From Synechococcus sp. MED650 (GTDB lineage: Bacteria; Cyanobacteriota; Cyanobacteriia; PCC-6307; Cyanobiaceae), in assembly GCA_002691345.1 (NCBI GenBank), contig NZHI01000003.1:1-7755 (forward strand): a DNA stretch of 7,755 bases, written 5' to 3'. Position numbers and translations under genes: made by a program. Each line of letters opens with the position of its first letter. The first letter of the stretch is position 1. A model generated the notes under the pieces. That model did no database searches. It was not told where the DNA came from and saw nothing but the letters and a program-made list of their open reading frames with translations. This document shows positions 1 to 5,999 of this stretch, one piece after another.

Positions 1-80
1 AATCCTTGTTCTGCGGTGAGTTCAGCCACGGCCCAGTCGCTGTTGGCTTGTCGCATCCAGGCGTCAGCTCGCGGTGTCAT
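1..80 (-). CDS. HEPN-domain protein, N-terminal fragment cut by window edge
   Basis: Only the first 26 residues are visible, starting MTPRADAWMRQANSDWAVAE and running off the left edge. The pattern W-x-x-Q-A-x-x-D-W-x-x-A-E-L is typical of the first helix of HEPN (higher eukaryotes and prokaryotes nucleotide-binding) proteins. These are small helical proteins that often act as RNases and are commonly encoded next to a minimal nucleotidyltransferase. The ATG at 80-78 overlaps the TGA of the upstream MNT gene as ATGA, so translation is probably coupled. In HepT/MntA-type systems the HEPN protein is the toxin and the MNT partner inactivates it by adding AMP. The diagnostic R-x(4-6)-H RNase motif would lie outside the window, so whether this is an active toxin or a non-toxic HEPN cannot be told. 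Identification rests on a short stretch plus the neighbour. Confidence 0.7.
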   Translation of the reverse strand, partial: MTPRADAWMRQANSDWAVAELTAEQG

Positions 81-445
81 GGCTGACTCAGACGCAGGGC
101 ATCCCGGCCGATGGCGCTCCAATACGGGTCGTCTCCCGTTCGGCGTTCTTGCCATTCCTGATCGCTGAGAGCCAGTACATCGTCGGCCATTCCCGCCTCG
201 AGGGCGGCGTCGGCCAGGCGATTGGCCTCCCCTCGGCTCGGGGCAATGGCCAGCAGGTCAACATCGGAGAACGCATCCCAGTCACCACGGGCCCAGGAGC
301 CGAACAGCCACAGATGCGCATTGGGGTGATCCATCAGCAGCGCGCTGGCCTGCTGCCGCAGCAGGTCGATCCGTTGATCACGCTTGCGTCGCCGGATGGC
401 GGACACCGTGGTGTTTGGTTCATGCCCTTGCAAGTCGGCCGTCAT
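77..445 (-). CDS. Minimal nucleotidyltransferase (MNT domain, MntA-like), partner of HEPN protein
   Basis: 122 aa. The core motif GSWARGDWDAFSDVDL at residues 49-64 is the pol-beta superfamily GS-x(n)-RG-x(n)-SDxDL signature, with catalytic carboxylates D61 and D63. D89 or D90 in a later strand is a candidate third carboxylate. No other domain fits in this length, so it is a stand-alone MNT protein. Such proteins transfer a nucleotide, and MntA of type VII toxin-antitoxin systems AMPylates its HEPN partner. The following gene begins like a HEPN protein and overlaps this one by ATGA, which supports that pairing. The start at 445 is chosen because its ATG overlaps the DUF3119 stop and is preceded by GGAGAG at a suitable spacing; a longer open frame upstream would overlap DUF3119 and is unlikely. 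It belongs to a five-gene chain with envelope transport genes. The antitoxin role is inference, and a housekeeping modification role is possible. Confidence 0.85.
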   Translation of the reverse strand: MTADLQGHEPNTTVSAIRRRKRDQRIDLLRQQASALLMDHPNAHLWLFGSWARGDWDAFSDVDLLAIAPSRGEANRLADAALEAGMADDVLALSDQEWQERRTGDDPYWSAIGRDALRLSQP

Positions 446-843
446 TCGCTCTCCGGTTTCGGCACTTCCAGCGCACCCACCCGCAGCTCCAGTTGGTCCC
501 GCAGCTCTTTCGGGCTGAACAGGATCGGCAGGAAGTGAATGCTCTGGGTTTCGCGGAAATAGAGCAAGCCCGGTAGCCAGGGCGCAAACAACCGCCAGGT
601 GAGCCATTGGTCGTAGGGGAAGCGGCGCAGCTCTCGGCCGTTCTGCCACACAATCAGGGCCCGCTCTTCAAACTCGAGCCGCAGGCTGGCGGTCTGAATC
701 AGCAGAAACACCCCGAACACCACCACCACCAGGGTGGGCCAGGGATGCAGCGGCAATGGCAGCAGCGCAGCGCCGAGAGCCACCACCAGCAGCGGCAGCC
801 GTGCATCCGGTTTCAGGGTGACGTTTGCGGGAGTTGAGTTCAT
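442..843 (-). CDS. DUF3119 family membrane protein
   Basis: 133 aa. A short polar N-terminus is followed by two hydrophobic segments at about residues 16-33 and 35-53, a tight hairpin anchor. A soluble domain of about 80 residues follows, rich in aromatic and charged residues (motifs around RRFPYDQW at 74-81 and LLYFRETQSIHFLP at 93-106). The layout and motifs match what I recall of DUF3119, a cyanobacterial family of unknown function; the soluble part resembles PH-like membrane-associated domains in character, which is only an impression. ATG at 843-841 overlaps the mlaE stop and its own stop overlaps the MNT start, both as ATGA. The position directly after an MlaE permease suggests it assists lipid transport at the envelope or thylakoid, but no catalytic residues are recognisable. 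A longer frame extends into mlaE and is rejected. Confidence 0.82.
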   Translation of the reverse strand: MNSTPANVTLKPDARLPLLVVALGAALLPLPLHPWPTLVVVVFGVFLLIQTASLRLEFEERALIVWQNGRELRRFPYDQWLTWRLFAPWLPGLLYFRETQSIHFLPILFSPKELRDQLELRVGALEVPKPESE

Positions 844-1589
844 GCGCCGAACAAAACCTTGGTAAGAACAACATCCATCAAGGCCACCAGGATCAGGATC
901 ATCACCACAGCGCCTGTGGTGCTGGTGCCAACTTCCTTCGGGCCGCCGCGGGTGGTGAGGCCCCATCCGCAAGACACTGTGGCAATGATCAGCCCGAAAA
1001 CGAGAGCTTTCACCAGCATGAACGGCAGATCCTGGGGATTCATCCAGGTGCGCACCGAGGTCCAGAACACAGCTGGCGGAATGTTGTAAAGCGCCGAGCT
1101 GGTGATCTGGCCGCTCCACACCGCCACGATGAAGAAGAAAAAGCACTGCACCGGTGCCATCACCACCATGGCGATCATTCGCGGCACCACCAGGTATTCC
1201 ACCGGATCAGTGCGCAGCATCGTGATCGCATCGATCTGTTCGGTCACCTTCATCGTGCCCAGTTGCGCGGCATAGGCGGTGGCCACCTTTCCAGCCAGCA
1301 GGCAGGCGGTGAGCAGCGGCGCGATCTCCCTGGCCAGGCCAATCGCCAGAATTCCGCCCACCGTTGAGCCCGCTCCCTGACGGGTGAGTTCGGCCGCCAC
1401 CTGGATGTTGAACACGGAGCCAGCCGCCACCGAAATGATCAGCACGATCAGCACGCTGCCGGGGCCGGCTTCCAGGAGTTGATCAAACAGCTCCCCCCGA
1501 TTGATCCTTCCGCGCAGGGTTGCTGCAACGGCTTGGCCGCCAATCAGCAGGCTGGAGCCCAGGCGTTTCAGTGAGCGGGGCGTGTTCAT
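840..1589 (-). CDS. mlaE: MlaE/Ycf63-type ABC transporter permease
   Basis: 249 aa, the usual length for the MlaE permease family (Ycf63 in plastids, TGD1 in plants), the membrane subunit of MCE-type ABC lipid transporters. An N-terminal amphipathic region is followed by about five hydrophobic segments at roughly 44-60, 78-100, 137-158, 190-208 and 226-245. The family signature is clear at residues 84-125: GLAREIAPLLTACLLAGKVA followed by LGTMKVTEQIDAITML, the EQxDA element that contacts the ATPase. Partners (MlaF-like ATPase, MCE substrate-binding protein) are not in this window, so in cyanobacterial fashion they would be elsewhere. The start ATG overlaps the MFS stop as ATGA and has an AGAAGG ribosome site 7 bases ahead; the open frame continuing upstream inside the MFS gene lacks family similarity and is discarded. 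Probable role: moving lipids between the membranes of the envelope; direction and substrate are not visible. Confidence 0.92.
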   Translation of the reverse strand: MNTPRSLKRLGSSLLIGGQAVAATLRGRINRGELFDQLLEAGPGSVLIVLIISVAAGSVFNIQVAAELTRQGAGSTVGGILAIGLAREIAPLLTACLLAGKVATAYAAQLGTMKVTEQIDAITMLRTDPVEYLVVPRMIAMVVMAPVQCFFFFIVAVWSGQITSSALYNIPPAVFWTSVRTWMNPQDLPFMLVKALVFGLIIATVSCGWGLTTRGGPKEVGTSTTGAVVMILILVALMDVVLTKVLFGA

Positions 1590-2959
1590 CCGGCGGCCTT
1601 CTGCAGATGAGCTCCACGGTCGGGCCAGCCTCGCATCACCACAAGGCCAAGCACCACCAGCAGGGCTGGCAGCAGACCCATGCAGATCCGAATCGCCAAC
1701 AGGGCGGAGTCGGGTTGGGGGATATAGCTCAGAGCTCCGCTGCAGCCTGCTTCGCTGCCGGAAACGTAGCCGGTGAGCGAAAGCATGCTGCCGAACACCG
1801 ACATGGTGAGGCCGATGATCAGCTTCTGGCCGAACACCATCCAGGCGGTGTAGAGGCCCGCGGGCTTGCTCGGGTCGGCATCGATCGCATCCGGCAGCAG
1901 CGACCAGGGGATCAGATAAGCCGTGGCGGCGCCCACGCCCACCAGGGAAATCAGCCCGATCAAGGGCAGCAGTTGCAGCAGGCCGCTGCTCTCCGGCAAG
2001 GGCGGAAACACCATCGAGAGCAGGCAGGCGCTGATCCATAGCCCTGCACCCCAGCGCAGGGTGGTGACCCGTCCGTTGCGGTTGCTCAACATGCTCCAGA
2101 GCTGCAGGCCCAGCAGGGCCGACACCTGGAACGGCAGCAGGATCCAGGTGGAGAGGTTGGCGGGCACATGCACCACCTGCACCAGCCAGATCAGGGCCAC
2201 CACCTGCATCAGTTGCAGCCCGAACCAGAGCAGGACGTACAACCCCAGCACCTGGCGGAAGCGGGGGTTGGCCAGCACCCGTTTCAGCTGCTCCATCGGG
2301 GCCTCATTGTTGGGCGTGGGGCGCTGGGCCCGCTTGGCGTAGGGGGCCAGTCCCCAGCAGCAGAGCAGCGTGGCGGTGGCGGCGATGCTGCCCGTGATGC
2401 GGCCCATGGCCAGGTAGCCCCCGCCCCCATCGGTCAGCACCACCGAGGCCACGATCAGCCCACTCAGGCCGGCCAGGATCGATCCGGTGAAACGCGCCGC
2501 ATTGAGGCGTGTGCGAATGGCGGTATCTGGCGTGAGTTCGGTGCTGAGGGCGGCGTAGGGCAGGTTGACGCTGGTGTACGCGGTCATCAGCAGCACCGCC
2601 ATCACGGCGTAATAGAGCGTGCGTTGCCCCACGCCGCCAGGGGGAACCCACCACATCGCTGCCAGGCTGATGCCCAGCGGCAGGGCCGCGGTCAGCATCC
2701 AGGGCAGGCGCGGGCCCCAGCGGCTTTGGGTGTGATCGCTGAGCCAGCCGATCAGCGGGTCGTTGAGTGCGTCCCACACCTTGCTCACCGTGAGCAGGGA
2801 ACCGGCGATGTAGGCCGGTAGGCCTGCGGCGCAGATGAAGAAGGGGAACAGATAGAAGCCGAGCTGGGTGGCAGCCAGCCCCGTGCCGGCGTCGCCCAGG
2901 CCGTAGGCCAGCATCAACCTGCGGCGTGATCCCCCCAGGGATGCATCGGACGGTGTCAC
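1586..2959 (-). CDS. MFS_2/GPH-family cation-coupled symporter
   Basis: 457 aa from the GTG at 2959; about 12 hydrophobic segments. Family hallmarks (numbered from this start) are RLMLAYGLGD at 14-23, KVWDALNDPLIGWLSDHTQS at 60-79, NLPYAALSTELTPD at 132-145 and SLLPDAIDAD at 353-362. Residues D63, N66 and D67 keep the D-x-x-N-D spacing of the MelB helix II cation site, while the helix IV aspartate of MelB appears to be N132. This suggests Na+ or H+ coupled import with an altered site. Substrate is unknown: GPH proteins carry sugars, but the same superfamily includes the lysolipid carrier Mfsd2a, and coupling to mlaE makes a lipid or headgroup substrate plausible. Start is uncertain: the ATG at 2914 (442 aa) is the alternative, and the ATG at 3109 is false because that sequence is the antisense of tRNA-Gly. 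It is the first gene of the five-gene overlap chain. Confidence 0.9.
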   Translation of the reverse strand: MTPSDASLGGSRRRLMLAYGLGDAGTGLAATQLGFYLFPFFICAAGLPAYIAGSLLTVSKVWDALNDPLIGWLSDHTQSRWGPRLPWMLTAALPLGISLAAMWWVPPGGVGQRTLYYAVMAVLLMTAYTSVNLPYAALSTELTPDTAIRTRLNAARFTGSILAGLSGLIVASVVLTDGGGGYLAMGRITGSIAATATLLCCWGLAPYAKRAQRPTPNNEAPMEQLKRVLANPRFRQVLGLYVLLWFGLQLMQVVALIWLVQVVHVPANLSTWILLPFQVSALLGLQLWSMLSNRNGRVTTLRWGAGLWISACLLSMVFPPLPESSGLLQLLPLIGLISLVGVGAATAYLIPWSLLPDAIDADPSKPAGLYTAWMVFGQKLIIGLTMSVFGSMLSLTGYVSGSEAGCSGALSYIPQPDSALLAIRICMGLLPALLVVLGLVVMRGWPDRGAHLQKAAG

Positions 2960-2985
2960 TTGGAGGCTGCGGTCAGGCGGACCGC

Positions 2986-2991
2986 CATAAT
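2986..2991 (+). promoter_or_regulatory. Possible -10 box for tRNA-Gly
   Basis: CATAAT matches TATAAT at five of six positions and lies 52 bases before the mature tRNA 5' end, leaving a short precursor leader. The best upstream -35 candidate, TTGGAG at 2960-2965, is at a long 20-base spacing, so the assignment is weak. The complementary strand of the same region must also hold the promoter for the MFS gene. Confidence 0.3.
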
Positions 2992-3008
2992 GAATGTGTA
3001 CTGACGCA

Positions 3009-3033
3009 CTGACCACCCTCGGGAGTGGTTCAG
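3009..3033. repeat. Interrupted inverted repeat between tRNA-Gly and MFS gene
   Basis: CTGACCAC at 3009-3016 pairs with GTGGTTCAG at 3025-3033, giving eight base pairs with T3029 bulged and an 8-base loop. It sits in the shared spacer between the divergent tRNA and the MFS operon. It could be an operator for the operon, a hairpin in its 5' leader, or a processing hairpin in the tRNA precursor. No T-run follows on either strand, so it is not a standard terminator. Confidence 0.5.
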
Positions 3034-3043
3034 ATGTACCAGT

Positions 3044-3114
3044 GCGGGTGTTGTGTAATGGTAAGACCTCAGCCTTCCAAGCTGATGACACGGGTTCGAT
3101 TCCCGTCACCCGCT
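3044..3114 (+). tRNA. trnG-UCC: tRNA-Gly (anticodon UCC)
   Basis: 71 bases fold as a cloverleaf. The acceptor stem GCGGGTG (3044-3050) pairs perfectly with CACCCGC (3107-3113). The anticodon stem TCAGC (3069-3073) pairs with GCTGA, and the loop CTTCCAA (3074-3080) holds anticodon TCC at 3076-3078. The T-arm is ACGGG-TTCGATT-CCCGT. The D-arm GTGT/AGAC has one non-canonical G-G position, around the usual AATGGTA loop. Discriminator is T3114. The CCA end is not encoded (TCC follows), so it must be added by the nucleotidyltransferase. It reads GGA and GGG glycine codons. It is divergent from the MFS operon and converges on glgX, ending four bases before that gene's stop codon. Confidence 0.97.
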
Positions 3115-3118
3115 TCCG

Positions 3119-5212
3119 TTAAAGCTTGAGGTCTCGAGCTTCGTTTTGCGCCATGAGCAGCACGAAGCTGCGGCTCTGAAGCGGGATGTTCACGCCGCTG
3201 TAGGTGGCCGGAGTCTCCGGCAGATCCATCGGGCTGGGCAGGGAGGTGTCGATCACCCGCATCCAGGGGGATGCCGGCACCGGCAGCTCGAAGCTCAGCG
3301 TTTCGTTGTAAGCGTTGAAGCCCATCCACAACAGGGCGCCGCGACTGCCTGAATGCAGGCTTGTGGCGGTGGTGCGGCTCCAGGCGGCCCAGTCGGGTTT
3401 GGCCAACTGCACGCCATGCCACTGGCGCCAGAGGTCACTGTTGTCTTGGGGGTGTTTGCGGGTGGTTTCCCGCGGTGGCACCAGCGGATTGAACAGTTGC
3501 GGCAGGGCCTGGCGCAGCCGCAGCAGCCGTTGCAGGAACTGCTTCAGCTCCAGATCGCAATGGTCTTCGCTCCAGATCATCCAACCCAGTGGACTGTCCT
3601 GGCACCAGCTGTTGTTGTTGCCCCCCTGGCTGCGACCCACCTCGTCACCCATCAGCAGCATCGGCACGCCCCGGGCCAGCAACAGGCTGCACAGCAGATT
3701 GCGCTGCTGCCGCTGCCGCAGAGCTTGCACCGCAGGGTTGCTGGTGGGGCCTTCGATGCCGTGATTCCAGCTGTTGTTGTGGTTCTCGCCGTCGCGGTTG
3801 TCTTCGCCGTTGGCCAGGTTGTGCTTTCGGTTGTAGCTCACCAGATCCCGCAGGGTGAAGCCGTCATGGGCGGTGATGAAGTTCACCGAGCGGCCCAAGG
3901 CAACCGGTGAACCTCCGTAGAGGTCAGGGCTCCCCTTGAACCGTTGGGCCAGGCTCCAGGTGCTGTGTTCATCTCCCTTCCAGAAGCGGCGCAGGCTGTC
4001 GCGGAAGTGGCCGTTCCAGGTGCCGATCCGCCGAGCTGGGAAATCCTCCAGGCGGTAAAGACCGCCGCAGTCCCATGGTTCGCTCACCAGCTTGAGATCG
4101 CTCAGCTGTGGATCGGCTTCCATCGCCTCAAAAAGAGGGGGCTGATCGAGGGGCTTGAGTTGGTCGCCGCGGCTCAGTTCGATCCCCAGATCAAAACGGA
4201 AGCCATCCACCCCCAGTTCGAGGGCCCAGCAGCGCATGGATTCCAGGATCAGCTGCATGCTGATCGCCTGGTTGGCGGCGATCGAGTTGCCGCAGCCACT
4301 CACGTCTTGATACGCGCCCGTGGCGCTCTGGTGGTAATAGGTGAGGTCGGCACACCCCCGCCAGCTCAAGGTGGGGCCGTTGCGGTTCCCTTCCGTGGTG
4401 TGGTTGTAAACCACATCCAGCAGCACTTCGATGCCGGCGTCGTGGCAGGCGGCCACCAAGTGGCGCATCTCCTGGCGGGCTTGCAGCGGGTCGCTGCTGC
4501 TGCAGTAGCCGTGGTGCGGTGTGAACCAGTTCAGTGGGCTGTAGCCCCAAACGTTGTCGCGGCCGGGTGGGGCATCGGCTGGATCGAAACAGAACACCGG
4601 CAGCAGTTCGATGGCGGTGATGCCCAGATCCTTCAGATAGGGAAGTTTCTCGATCAGGCCCAGGTAGGTGCCGCGTTGATCCAGGGCGACACCGGAGTCT
4701 TCGCGTCGGGTGAAGCCGCCCACGTGCAGCTCATAGATCACCGTGCGTTGCCAGCTGTTTCGCGGGCGGGGGTGGGCCTGGAAATCGAACAGGTCGCGCT
4801 CGCACACCACTGATTTCAGGCAGCAGTGAGCATTCGGCGATGGCCCTGTGGCCAGTACACGGTCATAGACATCCCAGCCGCTGATGGCGCGGGCGGCAGG
4901 ATCCACCAGCACCTTGGAGGGGCGGAAGCCATGGCCTCCAGGGGCTAGCGGGCCGAACACCCGGTAGCCGTAGCAGCAGCCTTCACCGAGGCCCTCCACC
5001 TCCACATGCCAGTAATCCCCGGAGCGGTGCCGGCGGGCATCGAGTTCGATCACCCGCTCAGGGCTGCGCTCGCTTCCGTTGGCATAGAGCACCAGCTCCA
5101 CCCGGTTGGCTGCGGGGGCGGCCAGTACGAAGTTCACCCCCCGCTTGGTGATGCTGCTGCCAAGGGGCCAGGGAGAACCGGGATGAATGCCACTCAAGGC
5201 GTCTGGGGGCAT
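3119..5212 (-). CDS. glgX: Glycogen debranching enzyme GlgX (isoamylase-type, GH13)
   Basis: 697 aa, normal length for GlgX. It hydrolyses alpha-1,6 branch points of phosphorylase-trimmed glycogen in the cytosol, freeing short maltodextrins. An N-terminal CBM48-like beta domain covers about residues 12-110, the GH13 catalytic barrel about 155-540 and a C-terminal beta domain about 595-690. All four GH13 regions are intact: DVVYNH at 266-271, DGFRFDLG at 336-343 with nucleophile D341, VSEPWD at 376-381 with acid E378, and TAHDGF at 447-452 with transition-state residue D450. The start ATG at 5212 gives the usual short leader before the CBM48 domain; no strong ribosome site is visible. It is monocistronic, divergent from the MBL-like gene and convergent with tRNA-Gly. 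Its last codons lie in a hairpin that probably terminates the tRNA transcript. No other glycogen genes are adjacent. Confidence 0.96.
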   Translation of the reverse strand: MPPDALSGIHPGSPWPLGSSITKRGVNFVLAAPAANRVELVLYANGSERSPERVIELDARRHRSGDYWHVEVEGLGEGCCYGYRVFGPLAPGGHGFRPSKVLVDPAARAISGWDVYDRVLATGPSPNAHCCLKSVVCERDLFDFQAHPRPRNSWQRTVIYELHVGGFTRREDSGVALDQRGTYLGLIEKLPYLKDLGITAIELLPVFCFDPADAPPGRDNVWGYSPLNWFTPHHGYCSSSDPLQARQEMRHLVAACHDAGIEVLLDVVYNHTTEGNRNGPTLSWRGCADLTYYHQSATGAYQDVSGCGNSIAANQAISMQLILESMRCWALELGVDGFRFDLGIELSRGDQLKPLDQPPLFEAMEADPQLSDLKLVSEPWDCGGLYRLEDFPARRIGTWNGHFRDSLRRFWKGDEHSTWSLAQRFKGSPDLYGGSPVALGRSVNFITAHDGFTLRDLVSYNRKHNLANGEDNRDGENHNNSWNHGIEGPTSNPAVQALRQRQQRNLLCSLLLARGVPMLLMGDEVGRSQGGNNNSWCQDSPLGWMIWSEDHCDLELKQFLQRLLRLRQALPQLFNPLVPPRETTRKHPQDNSDLWRQWHGVQLAKPDWAAWSRTTATSLHSGSRGALLWMGFNAYNETLSFELPVPASPWMRVIDTSLPSPMDLPETPATYSGVNIPLQSRSFVLLMAQNEARDLKL
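3122..3147 (+). terminator. Hairpin terminator of tRNA-Gly, inside the 3' end of glgX
   Basis: AAGCTTGA (3122-3129) pairs with TCGAGCTT (3134-3141), eight pairs with one T-G wobble and loop GGTC, followed by CG and TTTT (3144-3147). It lies 8 bases after the tRNA. On the minus strand the same hairpin encodes the last residues of GlgX and ends at the TAA stop, with only a TTT run, so it may also weakly end glgX transcription. Confidence 0.55.
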
Positions 5213-5220
5213 CTCGACTT

Positions 5221-5235
5221 CAAACTAGTGGTTTG
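5221..5235. repeat. Small inverted repeat in the glgX / MBL-like divergent spacer
   Basis: CAAAC (5221-5225) and GTTTG (5231-5235) are perfect inverted arms around TAGTG, within the only 40 bases between two divergent starts. The arms are short, so this may be chance; the position makes a shared operator possible. Confidence 0.3.
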
Positions 5236-5252
5236 CATCGGTCTTGAACGTC

Positions 5253-5912
5253 ATGACGTTGACCCCCGCACTGGAGGCCGGTCGGCCGCCGATGCAGCTG
5301 TCTGAATCGCTCTGGCTGTTCCCACCCAACCGCGATTGCCAGGGCGGTAGTGCCTGGTGGCTGGATCACGGCTCAGAGCCGGTGTTGATTGATTGCCCTC
5401 CACTGACGGAAGCCACCCTCACGGCACTCCGGCAGCTGGCTGGGGAGCGAACGGCGCGGATTCTGCTCACCAGCCGTGAGGGGCATGGCCGGCTGCGGCG
5501 TCTGCAGGAACGGCTCGGTTGGCCGGTGCTGGTTCAAGAGCAGGAGGCGTATCTGTTGCCCAACGTGCAACCTCTTGGCACCTTCGCCGAGGAGCACACC
5601 ACCGCCTCGGGCCTGCGTCTGCTTTGGACGCCAGGCCCCACCCCTGGCAGTTGTGTGGTCTTGGCTCCTGAGCCGCCAGGGCTGTTGTTTTGCGGGCGTT
5701 TGCTAACGCCGCTGGCTCCCGGGCGGCTTGGGCCATTGCGCCATGGGCGCACATTTCACTGGCCACGGCAGTTGAAAAGTCTGGCGAAACTGAAGCAGTG
5801 GATTCCTGCAGATCTCAGTCCCCAACTGCTTTCTGGAGCGGGCCTAGGGGCCTTGCGTGGAGAGCGCCTGGTGCCTTACAGCGGATGGAGTGATGCCAAG
5901 AGTGATGGCTAA
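5253..5912 (+). CDS. Degenerate metallo-beta-lactamase-fold protein (probable pseudoenzyme)
   Basis: 219 aa. The strand-and-motif order follows the MBL fold: GGSAWWLDHGSEPVLIDCP at 31-49, LLTSREGHG at 71-79, LLWTPGPTPGSCVVLAPE at 123-140, LLFCGRLLTP at 144-153, and a C-terminal GAGLGALRG at 195-203. Catalytic members need H-x-H-x-D-H, TPGHTPGS and a FTGD aspartate. Here the first becomes S-R-E-G-H-G, the TPGH histidine becomes P129, and the aspartate becomes R149. Essentially every metal ligand is lost although the backbone motifs are kept, so it is unlikely to be a hydrolase and may bind a ligand or partner. The start at 5253 (ATG) is chosen over a TTG nine bases upstream and an ATG at 5292; none has a good ribosome site. 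Divergent from glgX, 40 bases apart; HU follows 132 bases later. Function unknown. Confidence 0.85.
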   Translation: MTLTPALEAGRPPMQLSESLWLFPPNRDCQGGSAWWLDHGSEPVLIDCPPLTEATLTALRQLAGERTARILLTSREGHGRLRRLQERLGWPVLVQEQEAYLLPNVQPLGTFAEEHTTASGLRLLWTPGPTPGSCVVLAPEPPGLLFCGRLLTPLAPGRLGPLRHGRTFHWPRQLKSLAKLKQWIPADLSPQLLSGAGLGALRGERLVPYSGWSDAKSDG

Positions 5913-5937
5913 TGCATTGCGGCACAAGACATGTCGC

Positions 5938-5966
5938 TTGCAGCAGCTGGTTGCCCTTCATACGAT
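5938..5966 (+). promoter_or_regulatory. Possible sigma-70 promoter for HU
   Basis: TTGCAG (5938-5943) and TACGAT (5961-5966) are separated by exactly 17 bases, giving a transcript start near 5973 and a leader of about 70 bases. Matches to consensus are only 3/6 and 4/6, so this is tentative. Confidence 0.3.
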
Positions 5967-5999
5967 TGGGCCGCTTGGGGAAGGCAGCGGCGAAACCAC

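Noticed and set aside
721..800. CACCACCACC-type short tandem repeats
   Set aside because: They encode Val/Gly-rich codons of the DUF3119 membrane helices and are explained by codon use; there are no regular spacers to suggest CRISPR.
442..1146. A 234-residue minus-strand frame extending DUF3119 upstream
   Set aside because: The first 101 residues are a shadow of mlaE in another frame; the ATG at 843 forms the same ATGA overlap as the other junctions.
825..1367. A histidine-rich plus-strand frame opposite mlaE
   Set aside because: The His runs are the complement of codons for Val/Met/Trp-rich membrane helices, a compositional artefact rather than a metal-binding protein.
840..2039. A 399-residue minus-strand frame containing MlaE with a 150-residue N-terminal extension
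   Set aside because: The extension lies out of frame inside the MFS gene, has no MlaE-family character, and the ATG at 1589 with AGAAGG ahead gives the normal family length.
3944..4813. An 869-base open frame on the plus strand opposite glgX
   Set aside because: It is the antisense of an intact GlgX with all catalytic motifs; long antisense frames are expected at this GC content and the product matches nothing.
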